64,000 bases of DNA from Streptomyces sp. T39 (GCF_008042045.1 NZ_RDBP01000012.1:1427729-1491728); one strand, 5' to 3'. Positions 1 to 8,668 are shown, counted from the stretch's first letter. The notes: generated by a model from the letters alone, not told the origin. Made by a program: numbers and translations.

Positions 1-18
1 GAGACGAGGAAGAAACCC

Positions 19-993
19 GTGAGCGACGTTCGTAACGTGATCATCATCGGCTCCGGGCCCGCGGGCTACACGGCTGCCCTCTACACCGCGCGTGCTTCGC
101 TGAAGCCGCTGGTGTTCGAGGGCGCAGTCACCGCCGGTGGCGCGCTGATGAACACGACCGATGTGGAGAACTTCCCCGGTTTCCGCGACGGCATCATGGG
201 CCCGGACCTGATGGACAACATGCGCGCCCAGGCAGAGCGCTTCGGCGCCGAGCTGGTGCCGGACGACGTCGTGGCCGTGGACCTCACCGGGACCGTCAAG
301 ACCGTCACGGACACCGCCGGCACCGTGCACCGCGCCAAGGCCGTGATCGTCACCACCGGTTCGCAGCACCGCAAGCTCGGTCTCCCGAACGAGGACGCTC
401 TCTCCGGGCGCGGAGTCTCCTGGTGCGCCACCTGCGACGGCTTCTTCTTCAAGGACCAGGACATCGCCGTGATCGGCGGCGGTGACACCGCGATGGAGGA
501 GGCGACCTTCCTCTCGCGCTTCGCCAAGTCGGTCACCATCGTCCACCGCCGGGACACGCTGCGCGCCTCCAAGGCCATGCAGGACCGTGCCTTCGCCGAC
601 CCGAAGATCTCCTTCGCCTGGGACAGCGAAGTCGCGGAGATCCACGGCGACCAGAAGCTCTCCGGCCTGACGCTGCGCAACACCAAGACCGGCGCGACGT
701 CGGAGCTCGCCGTCACCGGTCTCTTCATCGCCGTGGGCCACGACCCGCGTACCGAGCTGTTCAAGGGCCAGCTCGAGCTCGATGACGAGGGCTACCTGAA
801 GGTGGCGGCTCCGTCGACGCGGACCAATCTCACCGGTGTCTTCGGTGCGGGCGATGTGGTGGACCACACCTACCGTCAGGCGATCACGGCTGCCGGCACC
901 GGCTGCTCCGCCGCCCTGGACGCCGAGCGCTTCCTCGCCGCGCTCTCGGACAGCGACAAGACCGCCGAGCCCGAGAAGACGCCCGTCGTCTGA
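19..993 (+). CDS. trxB: Thioredoxin reductase (NADPH)
   Basis: FAD- and NADPH-dependent enzyme that reduces thioredoxin in the cytoplasm. The 324-aa length is normal for low-molecular-weight TrxB. Visible are an N-terminal FAD-binding GxGxxG motif ([14 protein letters not shown], about residues 8-21), the redox-active CATC pair (Cys136 and Cys139), a second dinucleotide-binding motif ([12 protein letters not shown]) for NADPH, and a C-terminal FAD motif ending in GAGDV. The GTG start is followed by SDVRNV, the usual actinobacterial beginning. The gene sits 53 bp upstream of trxA, on the same strand, so the two probably form one unit supplying thiol reducing power. Its promoter lies outside the window. 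Confidence 0.97.
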   Translation: MSDVRNVIIIGSGPAGYTAALYTARASLKPLVFEGAVTAGGALMNTTDVENFPGFRDGIMGPDLMDNMRAQAERFGAELVPDDVVAVDLTGTVKTVTDTAGTVHRAKAVIVTTGSQHRKLGLPNEDALSGRGVSWCATCDGFFFKDQDIAVIGGGDTAMEEATFLSRFAKSVTIVHRRDTLRASKAMQDRAFADPKISFAWDSEVAEIHGDQKLSGLTLRNTKTGATSELAVTGLFIAVGHDPRTELFKGQLELDDEGYLKVAAPSTRTNLTGVFGAGDVVDHTYRQAITAAGTGCSAALDAERFLAALSDSDKTAEPEKTPVV

Positions 994-1046
994 CGACTCG
1001 ACTGCTTTCCTCCCACCCCCGCAGAGAAGAAGTTAAGGAGGCCGCC

Positions 1047-1379
1047 GTGGCCGGCGCCCTGAAGAACGTGACCGACAGCTCCTTCGAAGAGGACGTCCTC
1101 AAGAGCGACAAGCCCGTGCTGGTGGACTTCTGGGCAGCCTGGTGCGGCCCGTGCCGTCAGATCGCGCCCTCGCTCGAGGCCATCGCGGCCGAGCACGGCG
1201 ACAAGATCGAGGTCGTGAAGCTCAACATCGACGAGAACCCGGCCATCGCCGCCAAGTACGGCGTGATGTCGATCCCGACCCTCAACGTCTACCAGAACGG
1301 CGAGGTCGCCAAGACCATCGTCGGCGCCAAGCCGAAGGCCGCGATCGTGCGCGACCTCGAGGCGTTCCTCGGCGAGTAG
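1047..1379 (+). CDS. trxA: Thioredoxin
   Basis: Small cytoplasmic disulfide reductase, 110 aa, reduced by the TrxB encoded just upstream. The active site WCGPC is present (Cys33, Cys36) inside the thioredoxin fold, followed by the conserved cis-proline segment MSIPT and a normal C-terminal helix. The GTG start at 1047 follows a strong AAGGAGG-type ribosome binding site at about 1034-1041. Likely cotranscribed with trxB; a parS site and a strong hairpin terminator follow directly after its stop codon. Confidence 0.97.
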   Translation: MAGALKNVTDSSFEEDVLKSDKPVLVDFWAAWCGPCRQIAPSLEAIAAEHGDKIEVVKLNIDENPAIAAKYGVMSIPTLNVYQNGEVAKTIVGAKPKAAIVRDLEAFLGE

Positions 1380-1390
1380 TCGACCGCCGC

Positions 1391-1406
1391 TGTTTCACGT
1401 GAAACA
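1391..1406. promoter_or_regulatory. parS centromere site 1
   Basis: The perfect palindrome TGTTTCACGTGAAACA contains the ParB-binding core GTTTCACGTGAAAC at 1392-1405. Such sites cluster around oriC in Streptomyces and are loaded with ParB (encoded about 1 kb to the right) to form the segregation complex. This copy lies between the trxA stop codon and its terminator. Confidence 0.95.
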
Positions 1407-1438
1407 CGTAGGGCCCACCCTCAGGGGTGGGCCCTACG
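1407..1438 (+). terminator. trxA terminator hairpin
   Basis: A perfect 14-bp GC-rich stem (1407-1420 with 1425-1438) closes a TCAG loop directly downstream of trxA. There is no U-tract, as is common in high-GC actinobacteria. It could also stop transcription arriving from the convergent acetyltransferase gene. Confidence 0.85.
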
Positions 1439-1458
1439 CATGTGCACGAACGATCCGC

Positions 1459-2076
1459 TCACAGCGGTCGCAGTGCCGGTTCCTTCTGCACCGCACCCAG
1501 CAGACGGTCCAGAGCCAGCTCCACATCCTCCTTCCAGGAGAGCGTGGTTCGCAGCTCCAGCCGCAGCCGTGGGTGTCTCGGATGGGGGCGTACCGTCTTG
1601 AAGCCCACCGCCAGCAGGTGATCGACGGGCAGCACACACGCCGGCTCCTTCCAACGGGCATCACCGAACGCCTCGATGGCCCGGAAGCCGCGGCGGAGCA
1701 GATCCTTGGCGACCGTCTGCACGATCACCCTCCCCAGCCCCTGTCCCTGATAGCCGGGCATCACCCACGCCGTCATGAGCTGCACCGCATCCGCGGCGAC
1801 CGGGCTGGTGGGAAAGGCAAGGGACCGGGGAACATAGGCAGGCGGCGCATAGAGCACGAAGCCGACCGCCACATCGTCGACATAGACGACCCGGCCGCAC
1901 GACCCCCAGTCGAGAAGGACCCCGGAGATCCAGGACTCCTTCTCCTCCTGCGCGGTGCCCGCTCTTACCGCGGCTTCCCCGCTGACCGGATCAAGCTCCC
2001 AGAAGACGCACGAGCGGCAGCGCTGGGGAAGGTCCGAAAGGTTGTCCAGCGTGAGTGGTACGAGCCGACGCCCCAT
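1459..2076 (-). CDS. GNAT family N-acetyltransferase
   Basis: Predicted acetyl-CoA-dependent N-acetyltransferase of unknown substrate, 205 aa. The acetyl-CoA pyrophosphate loop is visible as PGYQGQGLGR (about residues 107-116), matching the Q/R-x-x-G-x-G/A signature, preceded by a beta strand (AVQLMTAWV) and followed by the helix VIVQTVAKDLLRRG. The N-terminal CRSCVFWE segment carries two cysteines close together, typical of the Streptomyces proteins found between trxA and parB. The ATG at 2076 opens a full-length domain. It is convergent with trxA. Position is conserved in streptomycetes but no physiological role can be assigned from sequence. Confidence 0.85.
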   Translation of the reverse strand: MGRRLVPLTLDNLSDLPQRCRSCVFWELDPVSGEAAVRAGTAQEEKESWISGVLLDWGSCGRVVYVDDVAVGFVLYAPPAYVPRSLAFPTSPVAADAVQLMTAWVMPGYQGQGLGRVIVQTVAKDLLRRGFRAIEAFGDARWKEPACVLPVDHLLAVGFKTVRPHPRHPRLRLELRTTLSWKEDVELALDRLLGAVQKEPALRPL

Positions 2077-2222
2077 GAAGGCTGTTCCTCGCTTCCCTGA
2101 CGTGCCGCGCCAAGCGCGGCGGCCAGCGCGCTCCTCTCGCGCAGCAGGCTGCTGACGAACCCGCCCACGACTCCGAGTCCCAGGCCTGCCGTCACCAGTT
2201 GGCCGCGGCTCACCTCGCGCAT
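1965..2222 (-). CDS. Possible small membrane protein overlapping the acetyltransferase start
   Basis: An 85-aa reading frame starting at ATG 2222 after a GAGGGCGGGG-like ribosome binding site. Its first ~50 codons have strongly GC-biased third positions and encode one hydrophobic stretch (VTAGLGLGVVGGFVSSLL) followed by an alanine-rich basic segment. The last 112 bp overlap the acetyltransferase gene in another frame, where the codon bias fades. It may be a real small gene or the remnant of one whose end has been lost by frameshift. No family recognised. Confidence 0.3.
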   Translation of the reverse strand: MREVSRGQLVTAGLGLGVVGGFVSSLLRERSALAAALGAARQGSEEQPSWGVGSYHSRWTTFRTFPSAAARASSGSLIRSAGKPR

Positions 2223-2320
2223 GACCCCCGCCCTCTTTCTGGGATGCCCCACAGTGGATGCGTCATACCAGAACGCATCGTAACCACCCAGCCCCGACAC
2301 CGGGTACCGCACAACGGCAA

Positions 2321-2360
2321 AGGGCGGGTTGTGTTCCGGTGAAGGAACACCACCCGCCCT
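2321..2360 (-). terminator. parAB terminator hairpin
   Basis: A 17-bp stem with a single mismatch (2321-2337 with 2344-2360) and a 6-nt loop lies just downstream of the parB stop codon on the minus strand. It probably ends the rsmG-parA-parB transcript. Confidence 0.75.
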
Positions 2361-2384
2361 CCGTACCGGGTGAGCAGCCGGGTC

Positions 2385-3479
2385 TCAGAGATCCTCGTCC
2401 TCGGCCGGCTCTCCGCCCGGACCGCTGTCCAGGACCTTGCCCTCGCCAGGAGCGAGAGTCCCGAGGATCCTCTCCAGGTCCTCCATCGACGCGAACTCGA
2501 CGACGATCTTGCCCTTCTTCTGCCCCAGATCGACCTTCACCCTGGTCTCGAAGCGATCCGAGAGGCGGGAGGCGAGGTCGCTCAGAGCCGGAGAGAGCCG
2601 AGTACCGGCACGGGGACCCTTAGGCCGCGTCGGGCTCTTCTGGTCCGCGTTGAGAAGCGTGACGATCTCCTCCACCGCACGCACCGACAGCCCCTCGGCC
2701 ACGATGCGATGGGCCAGCCGGTCCTGCTCCTCCGTGTCGTCCACGGAGAGAAGCGCCCGTGCGTGCCCGGCCGAGAGGACCCCGGCAGCCACACGACGCT
2801 GGACCGGCGGAGAGAGCTTCAGCAGACGCAGGGTGTTCGACACCTGCGGACGCGAGCGTCCGATCCTGTCGGCCAGCTGGTCATGCGTGCAGTTGAAGTC
2901 CTTCAGAAGCTGGTCGTAGGCGGCCGCCTCCTCCAGAGGATTCAGCTGCGCCCGGTGGAGGTTCTCCAGGAGGGCATCCAGCAGAAGCTTCTCGTCCTCG
3001 GTGTGCCGGACGATGGCGGGGATCCGTTCCAGGCCCGCTTCACGGCACGCCCGCCACCGGCGCTCGCCCATGATGAGCTCGTAGCGATCCGGCCCCAGCT
3101 GACGGACCACGACCGGCTGGAGAAGACCGACCTCCTTGATGGAGGTGATCAGCTCGGCCAGCGCATCCTCGTCGAAGACCTCGCGCGGCTGGCGAGGGTT
3201 GGGCGTGATCGCGTCGAGCGGCACCTCGGCGAAGTGGGCGCCGGCAGGCTCCGTCGTGGCGGGCGGAGTCTGCGCCGGGACAGGAGCGGTGGCGTCCGGC
3301 GCGGACGTCGCCGCAGGAAGTGTGGTCACCTTGGCCGCGGCCACACCGCGGTCCGAGGTCAGCACGGACGCCGCAGCGGGAGACGAGGTCCCGGTCGACG
3401 GGGCGGGCTGCTTCTCCTGGGGAGCCGCCGGGATCAGCGCACCGAGCCCACGCCCCAACCCTCTACGTCGCTCGCTCAC
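2385..3479 (-). CDS. parB: Chromosome partitioning protein ParB
   Basis: CTP-dependent DNA clamp that loads at parS sites and organises the origin region for segregation, especially in sporulating aerial hyphae. The 364-aa protein begins [16 protein letters not shown], the usual ParB start containing the ParA-interacting motif, followed by a ~95-residue Pro/Ala/Thr-rich linker. The N-terminal clamp domain contains the CTP-binding GERRWRA box and the [16 protein letters not shown] box. A helix-turn-helix region ([19 protein letters not shown]) reads parS, and a C-terminal dimerisation domain follows. The GTG start at 3479 overlaps the parA stop by 4 bp, indicating translational coupling. Upstream in-frame sequence is only the antisense of the parA end. 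Confidence 0.96.
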   Translation of the reverse strand: MSERRRGLGRGLGALIPAAPQEKQPAPSTGTSSPAAASVLTSDRGVAAAKVTTLPAATSAPDATAPVPAQTPPATTEPAGAHFAEVPLDAITPNPRQPREVFDEDALAELITSIKEVGLLQPVVVRQLGPDRYELIMGERRWRACREAGLERIPAIVRHTEDEKLLLDALLENLHRAQLNPLEEAAAYDQLLKDFNCTHDQLADRIGRSRPQVSNTLRLLKLSPPVQRRVAAGVLSAGHARALLSVDDTEEQDRLAHRIVAEGLSVRAVEEIVTLLNADQKSPTRPKGPRAGTRLSPALSDLASRLSDRFETRVKVDLGQKKGKIVVEFASMEDLERILGTLAPGEGKVLDSGPGGEPAEDEDL

Positions 3480-4549
3480 TGGATCCCTTCCGACATGTTC
3501 TGCTGATTGTTCTGAGCCGCGTGGGCGTGCTGCGGGTCGTAGCGGACCCCCACGCCACGCAGGGCGATCTCCCGGGCGGCTTCGAGGTAGGACAAGGAAC
3601 CGCTCGAACCCGGATCGTAGGTCAAAACCGTCTGCCCGTAGCTCGGCGCCTCCGAGATCCGCACAGAGCGCGGAATGCTGGTCCGCAGTACCTCTTCGCC
3701 GAAGTGGCTGCGGACCTCCTCCGCCACCTGCGACGCGAGCCGGGTACGGCCGTCGTACATGGTGAGGAGGATCGTCGAGACATGGAGCGCGGGATTCAGG
3801 TGGCCGCGCACCAGGTCCACATTGCGCAGCAGCTGACCGAGGCCTTCCAGCGCGTAGTACTCGCACTGGATGGGGATGAGCACCTCGGCCCCGGCGACCA
3901 TGGCGTTGACGGTGAGCAGTCCCAGCGACGGAGGGCAGTCGATGAGGATGTAGTCCAGGGGCTGCTCGTACGCCTGGATCGCGCGCTGAAGCCTGCTCTC
4001 CCGCGCCACCAGCGACACCAGTTCGATCTCCGCACCGGCGAGGTCGATGGTGGCGGGGGCGCAGAAGAGTCCTTCGACGTCGGGGACGGGCTGGACCACC
4101 TCGGAGAGGGGTCGGCTGTCCACCAGGACGTCGTAGATCGAGGGGACTTCCGCGTGGTGGTCGATCCCCAGCGCCGTGGAGGCGTTGCCCTGTGGATCCA
4201 GGTCCACCACCAGGACGCGCGCGCCATGCAGGGCCAGCGATGCCGCGAGATTGACCGTGGTCGTGGTCTTCCCGACGCCGCCCTTCTGGTTGGCAACGAC
4301 CATGACACGGGTGTGCTCAGGCCGGGGCAGCCCCTCACCGGCACGCCCCAGCGCCTCCACGGCCAGCTGAGCAGCACGGCCAATGGGGGTGTCGTCCATC
4401 GGCGGCGGTGTTTCACGTGAAACATCCTCCGCCGTGAACTCGGTACGGGGACCGGGGACCGGATCGGTCATCGGTCCCGCGATGTTGGCGTCGGACCGCA
4501 AGGATTCACTCTCCTCGACATCAGGCTCGCAATGAAGAGAGCCTGCCAT
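3476..4549 (-). CDS. parA: Chromosome partitioning ATPase ParA
   Basis: Walker-type ATPase that binds DNA nonspecifically and moves or anchors ParB-parS complexes; in Streptomyces it also tracks the hyphal tip. The deviant Walker A motif KGGVGKTTT (Lys89 and Lys94 from the chosen start), the VVDLDPQGN Walker A' segment and the LIDCPPSLG Walker B segment are all visible. The start at ATG 4549 gives 357 aa, the length I recall for S. coelicolor ParA. An upstream ATG at 4714 would give 412 aa, but that stretch contains a parS site and a perfect DnaA box and looks like leader DNA. A second parS site is embedded in the coding region as the codons for VSRET. Overlaps parB by 4 bp. Confidence 0.93.
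   Translation of the reverse strand: MAGSLHCEPDVEESESLRSDANIAGPMTDPVPGPRTEFTAEDVSRETPPPMDDTPIGRAAQLAVEALGRAGEGLPRPEHTRVMVVANQKGGVGKTTTTVNLAASLALHGARVLVVDLDPQGNASTALGIDHHAEVPSIYDVLVDSRPLSEVVQPVPDVEGLFCAPATIDLAGAEIELVSLVARESRLQRAIQAYEQPLDYILIDCPPSLGLLTVNAMVAGAEVLIPIQCEYYALEGLGQLLRNVDLVRGHLNPALHVSTILLTMYDGRTRLASQVAEEVRSHFGEEVLRTSIPRSVRISEAPSYGQTVLTYDPGSSGSLSYLEAAREIALRGVGVRYDPQHAHAAQNNQQNMSEGIQ
4410..4423. promoter_or_regulatory. parS centromere site 2, inside parA
   Basis: Perfect GTTTCACGTGAAAC palindrome located within the 5' part of the parA coding sequence, where it is translated as Val-Ser-Arg-Glu-Thr. ParB binding here could both nucleate the segregation complex and affect parAB transcription. 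Confidence 0.95.
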
Positions 4550-4603
4550 GCTTTCGGGGTCGTGAACCAGCGAGGCCCGTGGTTCTGTGGAGGAATCCAC
4601 CTC

Positions 4604-4612
4604 TGTGGACAA
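4604..4612 (-). promoter_or_regulatory. Perfect DnaA box in the parA leader
   Basis: TGTGGACAA, the reverse complement of TTGTCCACA, lies 55 bp upstream of the chosen parA start codon and between parS sites 2 and 3. It suggests, but does not prove, DnaA control of parAB. Confidence 0.6.
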
Positions 4613-4698
4613 CTCCGTAGCCCGCACGAGGGGCTTACGGCCCTTCATCGGGGCGGCAGCACGGCCGCGGCTGATGATTCCCTGCAGCAGTGAGCGAC

Positions 4699-4712
4699 GT
4701 TTCACGTGAAAC
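4699..4712. promoter_or_regulatory. parS centromere site 3, upstream of parA
   Basis: Third perfect GTTTCACGTGAAAC palindrome, in the rsmG-parA intergenic region 150 bp upstream of the chosen parA start. It overlaps the alternative upstream ATG, which would make the first residues MFHVK a translation of the parS site itself. Confidence 0.95.
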
Positions 4713-4797
4713 ACGATGCACGCGCCGCAGGACCGGGCCGGGACGACACTCCGAAATGCGTACCTATGGAAGCTTGTATGGCTCAGCGCCGGGTCGG

Positions 4798-5514
4798 CTA
4801 TCGGCGCCGCCGGGTGCGGCTCGTCCGCGCCGCCTTGGCGCGCTTGGCGGCGAACCTCACCCCACCGGGGCTCTCGCCGACCTCCACGCGCACCACGGTG
4901 GACAGGGGGTCGACGATCCCCTCACCCACCTGGAGGACGGACGTCTCGACCACACCGAGCTTGCTCAGTGCGGCGCGCGCTCCCTGGAGCTCCTCCTCGG
5001 CGGTGTCCCCCTTGAGGGCGAGCATCTCGCCGTAGGGACGGAGCAGCGGAACTCCCCAGCCGGCCAGCCGGTCGAGCGGAGCGACAGCCCGGGCGGTCAC
5101 CACATGGACGGGCGGCACCTTGCCGAGCATCTCCTCGGCGCGCCCGCGGACCACCGTCACATGATCGAGGCCCAGCAGCTCGACGACCTCCTGGAGGAAG
5201 TTGGTCCGGCGCAGCAGCGGCTCGAGAAGCGTGATCTTCAGGTCGGGCCGCACCAGAGCCAGCGGGATGCCCGGAAGCCCGGCGCCGGACCCGACATCGC
5301 AGACCGTCACGCCCTCCGGTACCACCTCGGAGAGGACGGCGCAGTTCAGCAGATGCCGCTCCCACAGCCGGGGCACCTCACGAGGCCCGATGAGCCCTCG
5401 CTTCACCCCCGCATCCGCGAGCAGCTCCGCATACCTCACGGCCTCCGGAAAGAACTCTCCGAAAACCGTCCGCGCCTCCTGGGGCGCCTGAGGAAGCTCC
5501 TCTGCCTCCGTCAC
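4798..5514 (-). CDS. rsmG: 16S rRNA (guanine-527 N7)-methyltransferase RsmG (GidB)
   Basis: SAM-dependent methyltransferase that modifies G527 of 16S rRNA; loss in Streptomyces gives low-level streptomycin resistance and often alters antibiotic production. The Rossmann SAM-binding motif CDVGSGAGLPGIPLAL is clear, followed by the acidic LLEPLLRR segment. The GTG at 5514 is chosen (238 aa, TEAEELPQAP) because GGAAGGA lies at proper spacing upstream; the ATG at 5538 lacks one. The C-terminus is very basic (RTSRTRRRR). It lies between jag and parA, the conserved order in actinobacteria, with a terminator separating it from jag. Confidence 0.95.
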   Translation of the reverse strand: MTEAEELPQAPQEARTVFGEFFPEAVRYAELLADAGVKRGLIGPREVPRLWERHLLNCAVLSEVVPEGVTVCDVGSGAGLPGIPLALVRPDLKITLLEPLLRRTNFLQEVVELLGLDHVTVVRGRAEEMLGKVPPVHVVTARAVAPLDRLAGWGVPLLRPYGEMLALKGDTAEEELQGARAALSKLGVVETSVLQVGEGIVDPLSTVVRVEVGESPGGVRFAAKRAKAARTSRTRRRR

Positions 5515-5583
5515 GGGAACCGTCCTTCCGTACCGCACTGCCGCAATGGGACTGTGGTGGGCTGACTATCAGGCTGACAAAGA

Positions 5584-5613
5584 TCGGCCCCGCCTGCGAA
5601 CAGACGGGGCCGA
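5584..5613 (-). terminator. Terminator after jag
   Basis: A perfect 9-bp stem (5584-5592 with 5605-5613) with a 12-nt loop lies 13 bp beyond the jag stop codon on the minus strand. It probably ends the rpmH-rnpA-yidD-yidC-jag transcript, leaving rsmG-parAB with its own promoter. Confidence 0.7.
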
Positions 5614-5626
5614 CACGACAAGCGGA

Positions 5627-6136
5627 TCAGGCAGGGAGTACGACGACGAAGCGCTGAGGCTCCTCGCCCTCGGACTCGCTGCGCAGGCCCGCGGCTGCCA
5701 CCGCGTCGTGCACGACCTTGCGCTCGAAGGGCGTCATCGGGTCGAGCTGCACGGGCTCTCCGGTCGACTTGACCTCGCTCGCGGCCTTGGCCCCGAGCTC
5801 CGCCAGCTCGGAGCGCTTGTTGGCCCGGAAGCCCGCGATGTCGAGCATCAGCCGGCTGCGGTCTCCGGTCTCCCGGTGCACGGCCAGGCGCGTCAGCTCC
5901 TGCAGGGCTTCGAGCACCTCGCCGTCCCGGCCCACGAGCTTCTGGAGGTCCTTGGTGCCCGCATCGCTGATGATCGAGACCGCTGCCCGGTCCGCCTCGA
6001 CGTCCATGTCGATGTCACCGTCGAGATCGGCGATGTCCAGCAGACCCTCGAGGTAGTCGGCGGCGATCTCGCCTTCCTGCTCGAGCCGGGTCAGGGTGTC
6101 GCCACCCTCGGGGGCGGAGATGGTGCCTTCCGTCAC
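5627..6136 (-). CDS. jag: Jag/KhpB RNA-binding protein (KH-R3H)
   Basis: RNA-binding protein of the SpoIIIJ-associated family, here 169 aa. The N-terminal 40 residues are acidic, then come a KH domain (about 45-110, with the KLVGRDGEVLEALQEL turn) and a C-terminal R3H domain (MTPFERKVVHDAVAAAGL then RFVVVLP). The Jag_N domain found in Firmicutes is absent, as in other actinobacteria. The start codon is 14 bp from the yidC stop, so it is in the yidC transcript. Confidence 0.93.
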   Translation of the reverse strand: MTEGTISAPEGGDTLTRLEQEGEIAADYLEGLLDIADLDGDIDMDVEADRAAVSIISDAGTKDLQKLVGRDGEVLEALQELTRLAVHRETGDRSRLMLDIAGFRANKRSELAELGAKAASEVKSTGEPVQLDPMTPFERKVVHDAVAAAGLRSESEGEEPQRFVVVLPA

Positions 6137-6150
6137 GGATGGACTCCTTC

Positions 6151-7419
6151 TTACTTCTTGGACGACGGGTGCTTCGGGCGCTGCGGGCCCTTGCGCTGTC
6201 CGGACTTGGGCTGGCGAGCGGAGCCGGCGGCCTTGCCGCCGGACGCCTTGGACCTGGTTCCCTCCGCGCCGCCCTTCTCGAGGGAGGGCTTCGCGTCGGT
6301 GGTGTCGCCCGAGCCCTTGGCCGCGGCACTGCCGGTGGGCGTGGACTGACGCTGCGACTTGGACTGGCGCTTCGGCTGCTGGCGGCGCTGCGCGGCGCTG
6401 CCGCCCTCCGCGTCCGCCGTCGCCGTGTCGCTCTTGATCACGGTGCCGTCGGCCTGTGCGGCCAGACCGGCCTTGGCCAGGCCCGTGATGAAGCGGCGCT
6501 CGTTGTCGTTACGGTCGGCGGTGCTCTTGGCGACGATCATCTGGACGATGGTGCGCTTGCGACGCGAGCGGACCTCGCCGTGAGCCACGACGGACTTGAC
6601 CAGGCGCTGGAGGTACTGGTCCTGGGCCTTGCTGCCGGGCGTGGGGTTCTGGTTGATGACGTACATCTGCTGGCCCATGGTCCACACGTTGGTGGTCAGC
6701 CAGTAGACGAGGACACCGACGGGGAAGTTGATGCCCATGACCGCGAAGATCACCGGGAAGATGTACATGAGCATCTTCTGCTGCTGCATGTACGGCGTCT
6801 TGACCGTGAGGTCGACGTTCTTCTGCATCAGCTGACGCTGGGTGAAGAACTGCGACGCCGACATCATGACGATCATGATCGCGGTGACGATGCGGACGTC
6901 CGTCAGGGAGGCGTTGAGTGCCTCGACCTTCTCGGGGGAGTCCATGAACTTCGCGGCGATCGGGGCACCGAAGATGTGTGCCTGCCGGGCGCTGTCCACC
7001 AGGCTCTGGTTGAGGACACCGATCTCGTCACCCGAGGCGATCTTGCTGAGCACGTGGTACAGCGCGAAGAAGAACGGCGACTGGGCGAGGATGGGAAGGC
7101 ACGAGGAGAGGGGGTTGGTCCCCGTCTCCTTGTACAGCTTCATCATCTCTTCGGACTGACGCTGCCGGTCGCTCTTGTAGCGCTCCTGGATCGCCTTCAT
7201 CTTCGGCTGGAGCGCCTGCATGTTCCGGGTCGACTTGATCTGCTTCACGAAGAGCGGAATCAGACAGATCCGGATGAGCACCACCAGGGACACGATGGAC
7301 AGTCCCCAGGCCCAGCCCGTGTCGGGGCCGAAGATCGCCCCGTACAGGCTGTGGAACTGGACGATGATCCACGAGACGGGTGTGGTGATAAAACTGAAGA
7401 TGCTGGCAATCGTGTCCAC
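6151..7419 (-). CDS. yidC: Membrane protein insertase YidC
   Basis: Oxa1/YidC/Alb3-family insertase that helps fold and insert inner-membrane proteins with or without SecYEG. The 422-aa protein lacks the large periplasmic domain of E. coli YidC. TM segments begin near residue 35; the second contains the conserved groove arginine ([12 protein letters not shown]), followed by a long cytoplasmic hairpin ([20 protein letters not shown]) and further TMs ([38 protein letters not shown]). The C-terminal 100 residues are a basic Gln/Lys/Ser-rich cytoplasmic tail that probably contacts ribosomes. Only 3 bp separate it from yidD. Confidence 0.96.
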   Translation of the reverse strand: MDTIASIFSFITTPVSWIIVQFHSLYGAIFGPDTGWAWGLSIVSLVVLIRICLIPLFVKQIKSTRNMQALQPKMKAIQERYKSDRQRQSEEMMKLYKETGTNPLSSCLPILAQSPFFFALYHVLSKIASGDEIGVLNQSLVDSARQAHIFGAPIAAKFMDSPEKVEALNASLTDVRIVTAIMIVMMSASQFFTQRQLMQKNVDLTVKTPYMQQQKMLMYIFPVIFAVMGINFPVGVLVYWLTTNVWTMGQQMYVINQNPTPGSKAQDQYLQRLVKSVVAHGEVRSRRKRTIVQMIVAKSTADRNDNERRFITGLAKAGLAAQADGTVIKSDTATADAEGGSAAQRRQQPKRQSKSQRQSTPTGSAAAKGSGDTTDAKPSLEKGGAEGTRSKASGGKAAGSARQPKSGQRKGPQRPKHPSSKK

Positions 7420-7422
7420 TAA

Positions 7423-7782
7423 TCAGGCTCCTTGAGCATTGGGCGAGGTCTCTGCGGCCGGGCTCGGGGGTTCGTGTGCCGATCCCGGGGCAGGCACATC
7501 GGCGGCGGAGTGCCCGCCCTTGCTGCCGCGCAGGGCATCGCGCAGCATTTCGTGCCATCGGGGGCGTTTGCGCGGCGGCACATGATCCACACCGCCCGGC
7601 GACCACGGGTTGCACCGCAGGATCCGCCAGGCGGTCAGGGCCGTACCCTTCACCGCGCCATGCCGGTCGATGGCCGTAAATCCATAGTGGGAACACGACG
7701 GGTAATACCTGCAGACAGGCCCCAGCAGCGGGCTGATCGTCCATTGATAGATCTTGATCAGCGCCAGCAGTGGGTACTTCAT
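7423..7782 (-). CDS. yidD: Membrane protein insertion efficiency factor YidD
   Basis: Small peripheral membrane protein of the UPF0161/YidD family that assists YidC-dependent insertion. The 119-aa sequence carries the family core: [20 protein letters not shown], then [11 protein letters not shown] (two conserved cysteines) and [18 protein letters not shown]. The ~45-residue tail after PPRKR is low-complexity and variable. It overlaps rnpA by 4 bp (ATGA), indicating translational coupling. Confidence 0.94.
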   Translation of the reverse strand: MKYPLLALIKIYQWTISPLLGPVCRYYPSCSHYGFTAIDRHGAVKGTALTAWRILRCNPWSPGGVDHVPPRKRPRWHEMLRDALRGSKGGHSAADVPAPGSAHEPPSPAAETSPNAQGA

Positions 7783-8150
7783 CGCGCGCCCCCTCCCAGC
7801 AGCCGCTGCAGAGCGGCGTCCAGGTCTCGGGCCAGCTGTGCTTGATCGGCGTCACCCGCACCGGGCAGCGCCCGTACGACCACCAGGCTACCGGGGGGCA
7901 GGAGGGACAGACGATCGCGCATGAGGTGACGCAGTCTCCGCTTGACCTTGTTACGCACGACGGCGCCACCGACGGCCTTGCTCACGACGAAACCCGCACA
8001 CGTCGGGGAGGCGCTCTCCCCAGGCGCGTGCGGGTCCGTGGCACCGCTTCGTAGGTGGACGACGAGGAGCGGGCGTCCGGCCCGGCGTCCTCGGCGTACC
8101 GCAGTCGCGAAGTCCTCGCGCCGCCTCAGCCGATTCTCGGTAGGCAGCAC
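7779..8150 (-). CDS. rnpA: Ribonuclease P protein component
   Basis: Protein subunit that binds the RNase P RNA and pre-tRNA leader during 5' maturation of tRNAs. The 123-aa sequence starts [21 protein letters not shown] and contains the RNR signature region ([15 protein letters not shown]). It has a slightly Gly/Ala-rich insertion before FVVSKAVGG. The basic composition and place between rpmH and yidD are standard for bacterial origin regions. Confidence 0.95.
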   Translation of the reverse strand: MLPTENRLRRREDFATAVRRGRRAGRPLLVVHLRSGATDPHAPGESASPTCAGFVVSKAVGGAVVRNKVKRRLRHLMRDRLSLLPPGSLVVVRALPGAGDADQAQLARDLDAALQRLLGGGAR

Positions 8151-8170
8151 GTCATGACCTGTTTAGGCGA

Positions 8171-8308
8171 TCAGGCGGACAGGTTGGCGCGACCCTTGCT
8201 GCGGCGGTTCGCCAGGATGGCGCGGCCGGCGCGGGTACGCATGCGCAGGCGGAAACCGTGGGTCTTCGCACGACGACGGTTGTTCGGCTGGAAGGTGCGC
8301 TTGCTCAC
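8171..8308 (-). CDS. rpmH: 50S ribosomal protein L34
   Basis: 45-aa, highly basic ribosomal protein. Translation from the GTG at 8308 reads [17 protein letters not shown] then [18 protein letters not shown] and ends NLSA, a canonical L34 of full length. The gene precedes rnpA by 20 bp and is divergent from dnaA across 360 bp. Confidence 0.95.
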   Translation of the reverse strand: MSKRTFQPNNRRRAKTHGFRLRMRTRAGRAILANRRSKGRANLSA

Positions 8309-8404
8309 TCGGGGGCTCCAGAAATGAATCGTTGGTGGCGGGACATCGCCTGGCTGTCACCGTGCGCCCACGAGTAGCTCGCGTTTACGCCCGAGTGCAC
8401 CGCT

Positions 8405-8423
8405 TCACGATCACTGATCGTGA
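8405..8423. repeat. Palindrome between rpmH and dnaA
   Basis: TCACGATCACTGATCGTGA is a perfect 9-bp inverted repeat around a single central C. It has the form of an operator for a dimeric regulator and lies about 100 bp upstream of the rpmH start. The binding protein is unknown. Confidence 0.55.
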
Positions 8424-8539
8424 TCTTTGCCCATCGGAGGCAGGCGGCAGCAGCCATCGACAACTCGACCTGGTCACGGTACGCGCGGCTACGCCATCCG
8501 GTCAAACCAGCTCATCGGCGGGGGTCGCTGTGCACAGGC

Positions 8540-8548
8540 TGTGGACAA
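8540..8548 (-). promoter_or_regulatory. DnaA box upstream of dnaA
   Basis: TGTGGACAA (reverse complement of TTGTCCACA), 121 bp before the dnaA start and flanked by a TGTGCACAG-like sequence. Consistent with autoregulation of dnaA by DnaA. Confidence 0.75.
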
Positions 8549-8668
8549 CAACTTGAACCGCACGAGTCGGCGCGACTACCGTGGCTGGACTCCCATTCTT
8601 TTCCTGCCTGTCTTCCTATCCCGTCCCGAGAACCACACATTCGTGGGACCTGCGAGAGAGCGTGCTTT

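Larger units (their letters stand above)
8309..8668. promoter_or_regulatory. rpmH-dnaA divergent regulatory region
   Basis: This 360-bp region carries no gene and must hold the promoters of both rpmH (leftward) and dnaA (rightward). Visible elements are a 19-bp palindrome at 8405-8423 and a perfect DnaA box at 8540-8548, which fits DnaA autoregulation. I could not place convincing -35/-10 hexamers. Confidence 0.6.

Noticed and set aside
1399-2100. 233-aa plus-strand frame between trxA and parB
   Set aside because: Antisense of the acetyltransferase gene; composition is Arg/His/Pro-rich without domain features.
4550-4714. Upstream ATG (4714) giving a 412-aa ParA
   Set aside because: The added 55 residues translate a parS site and a DnaA box, and the 357-aa form from 4549 matches the usual protein length. 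Not fully excluded.
8420-8668. N-terminal extension of DnaA by 83 codons
   Set aside because: No start signal, poor codon bias, and the region holds the DnaA box and promoter DNA; the conserved protein begins at GTG 8669.
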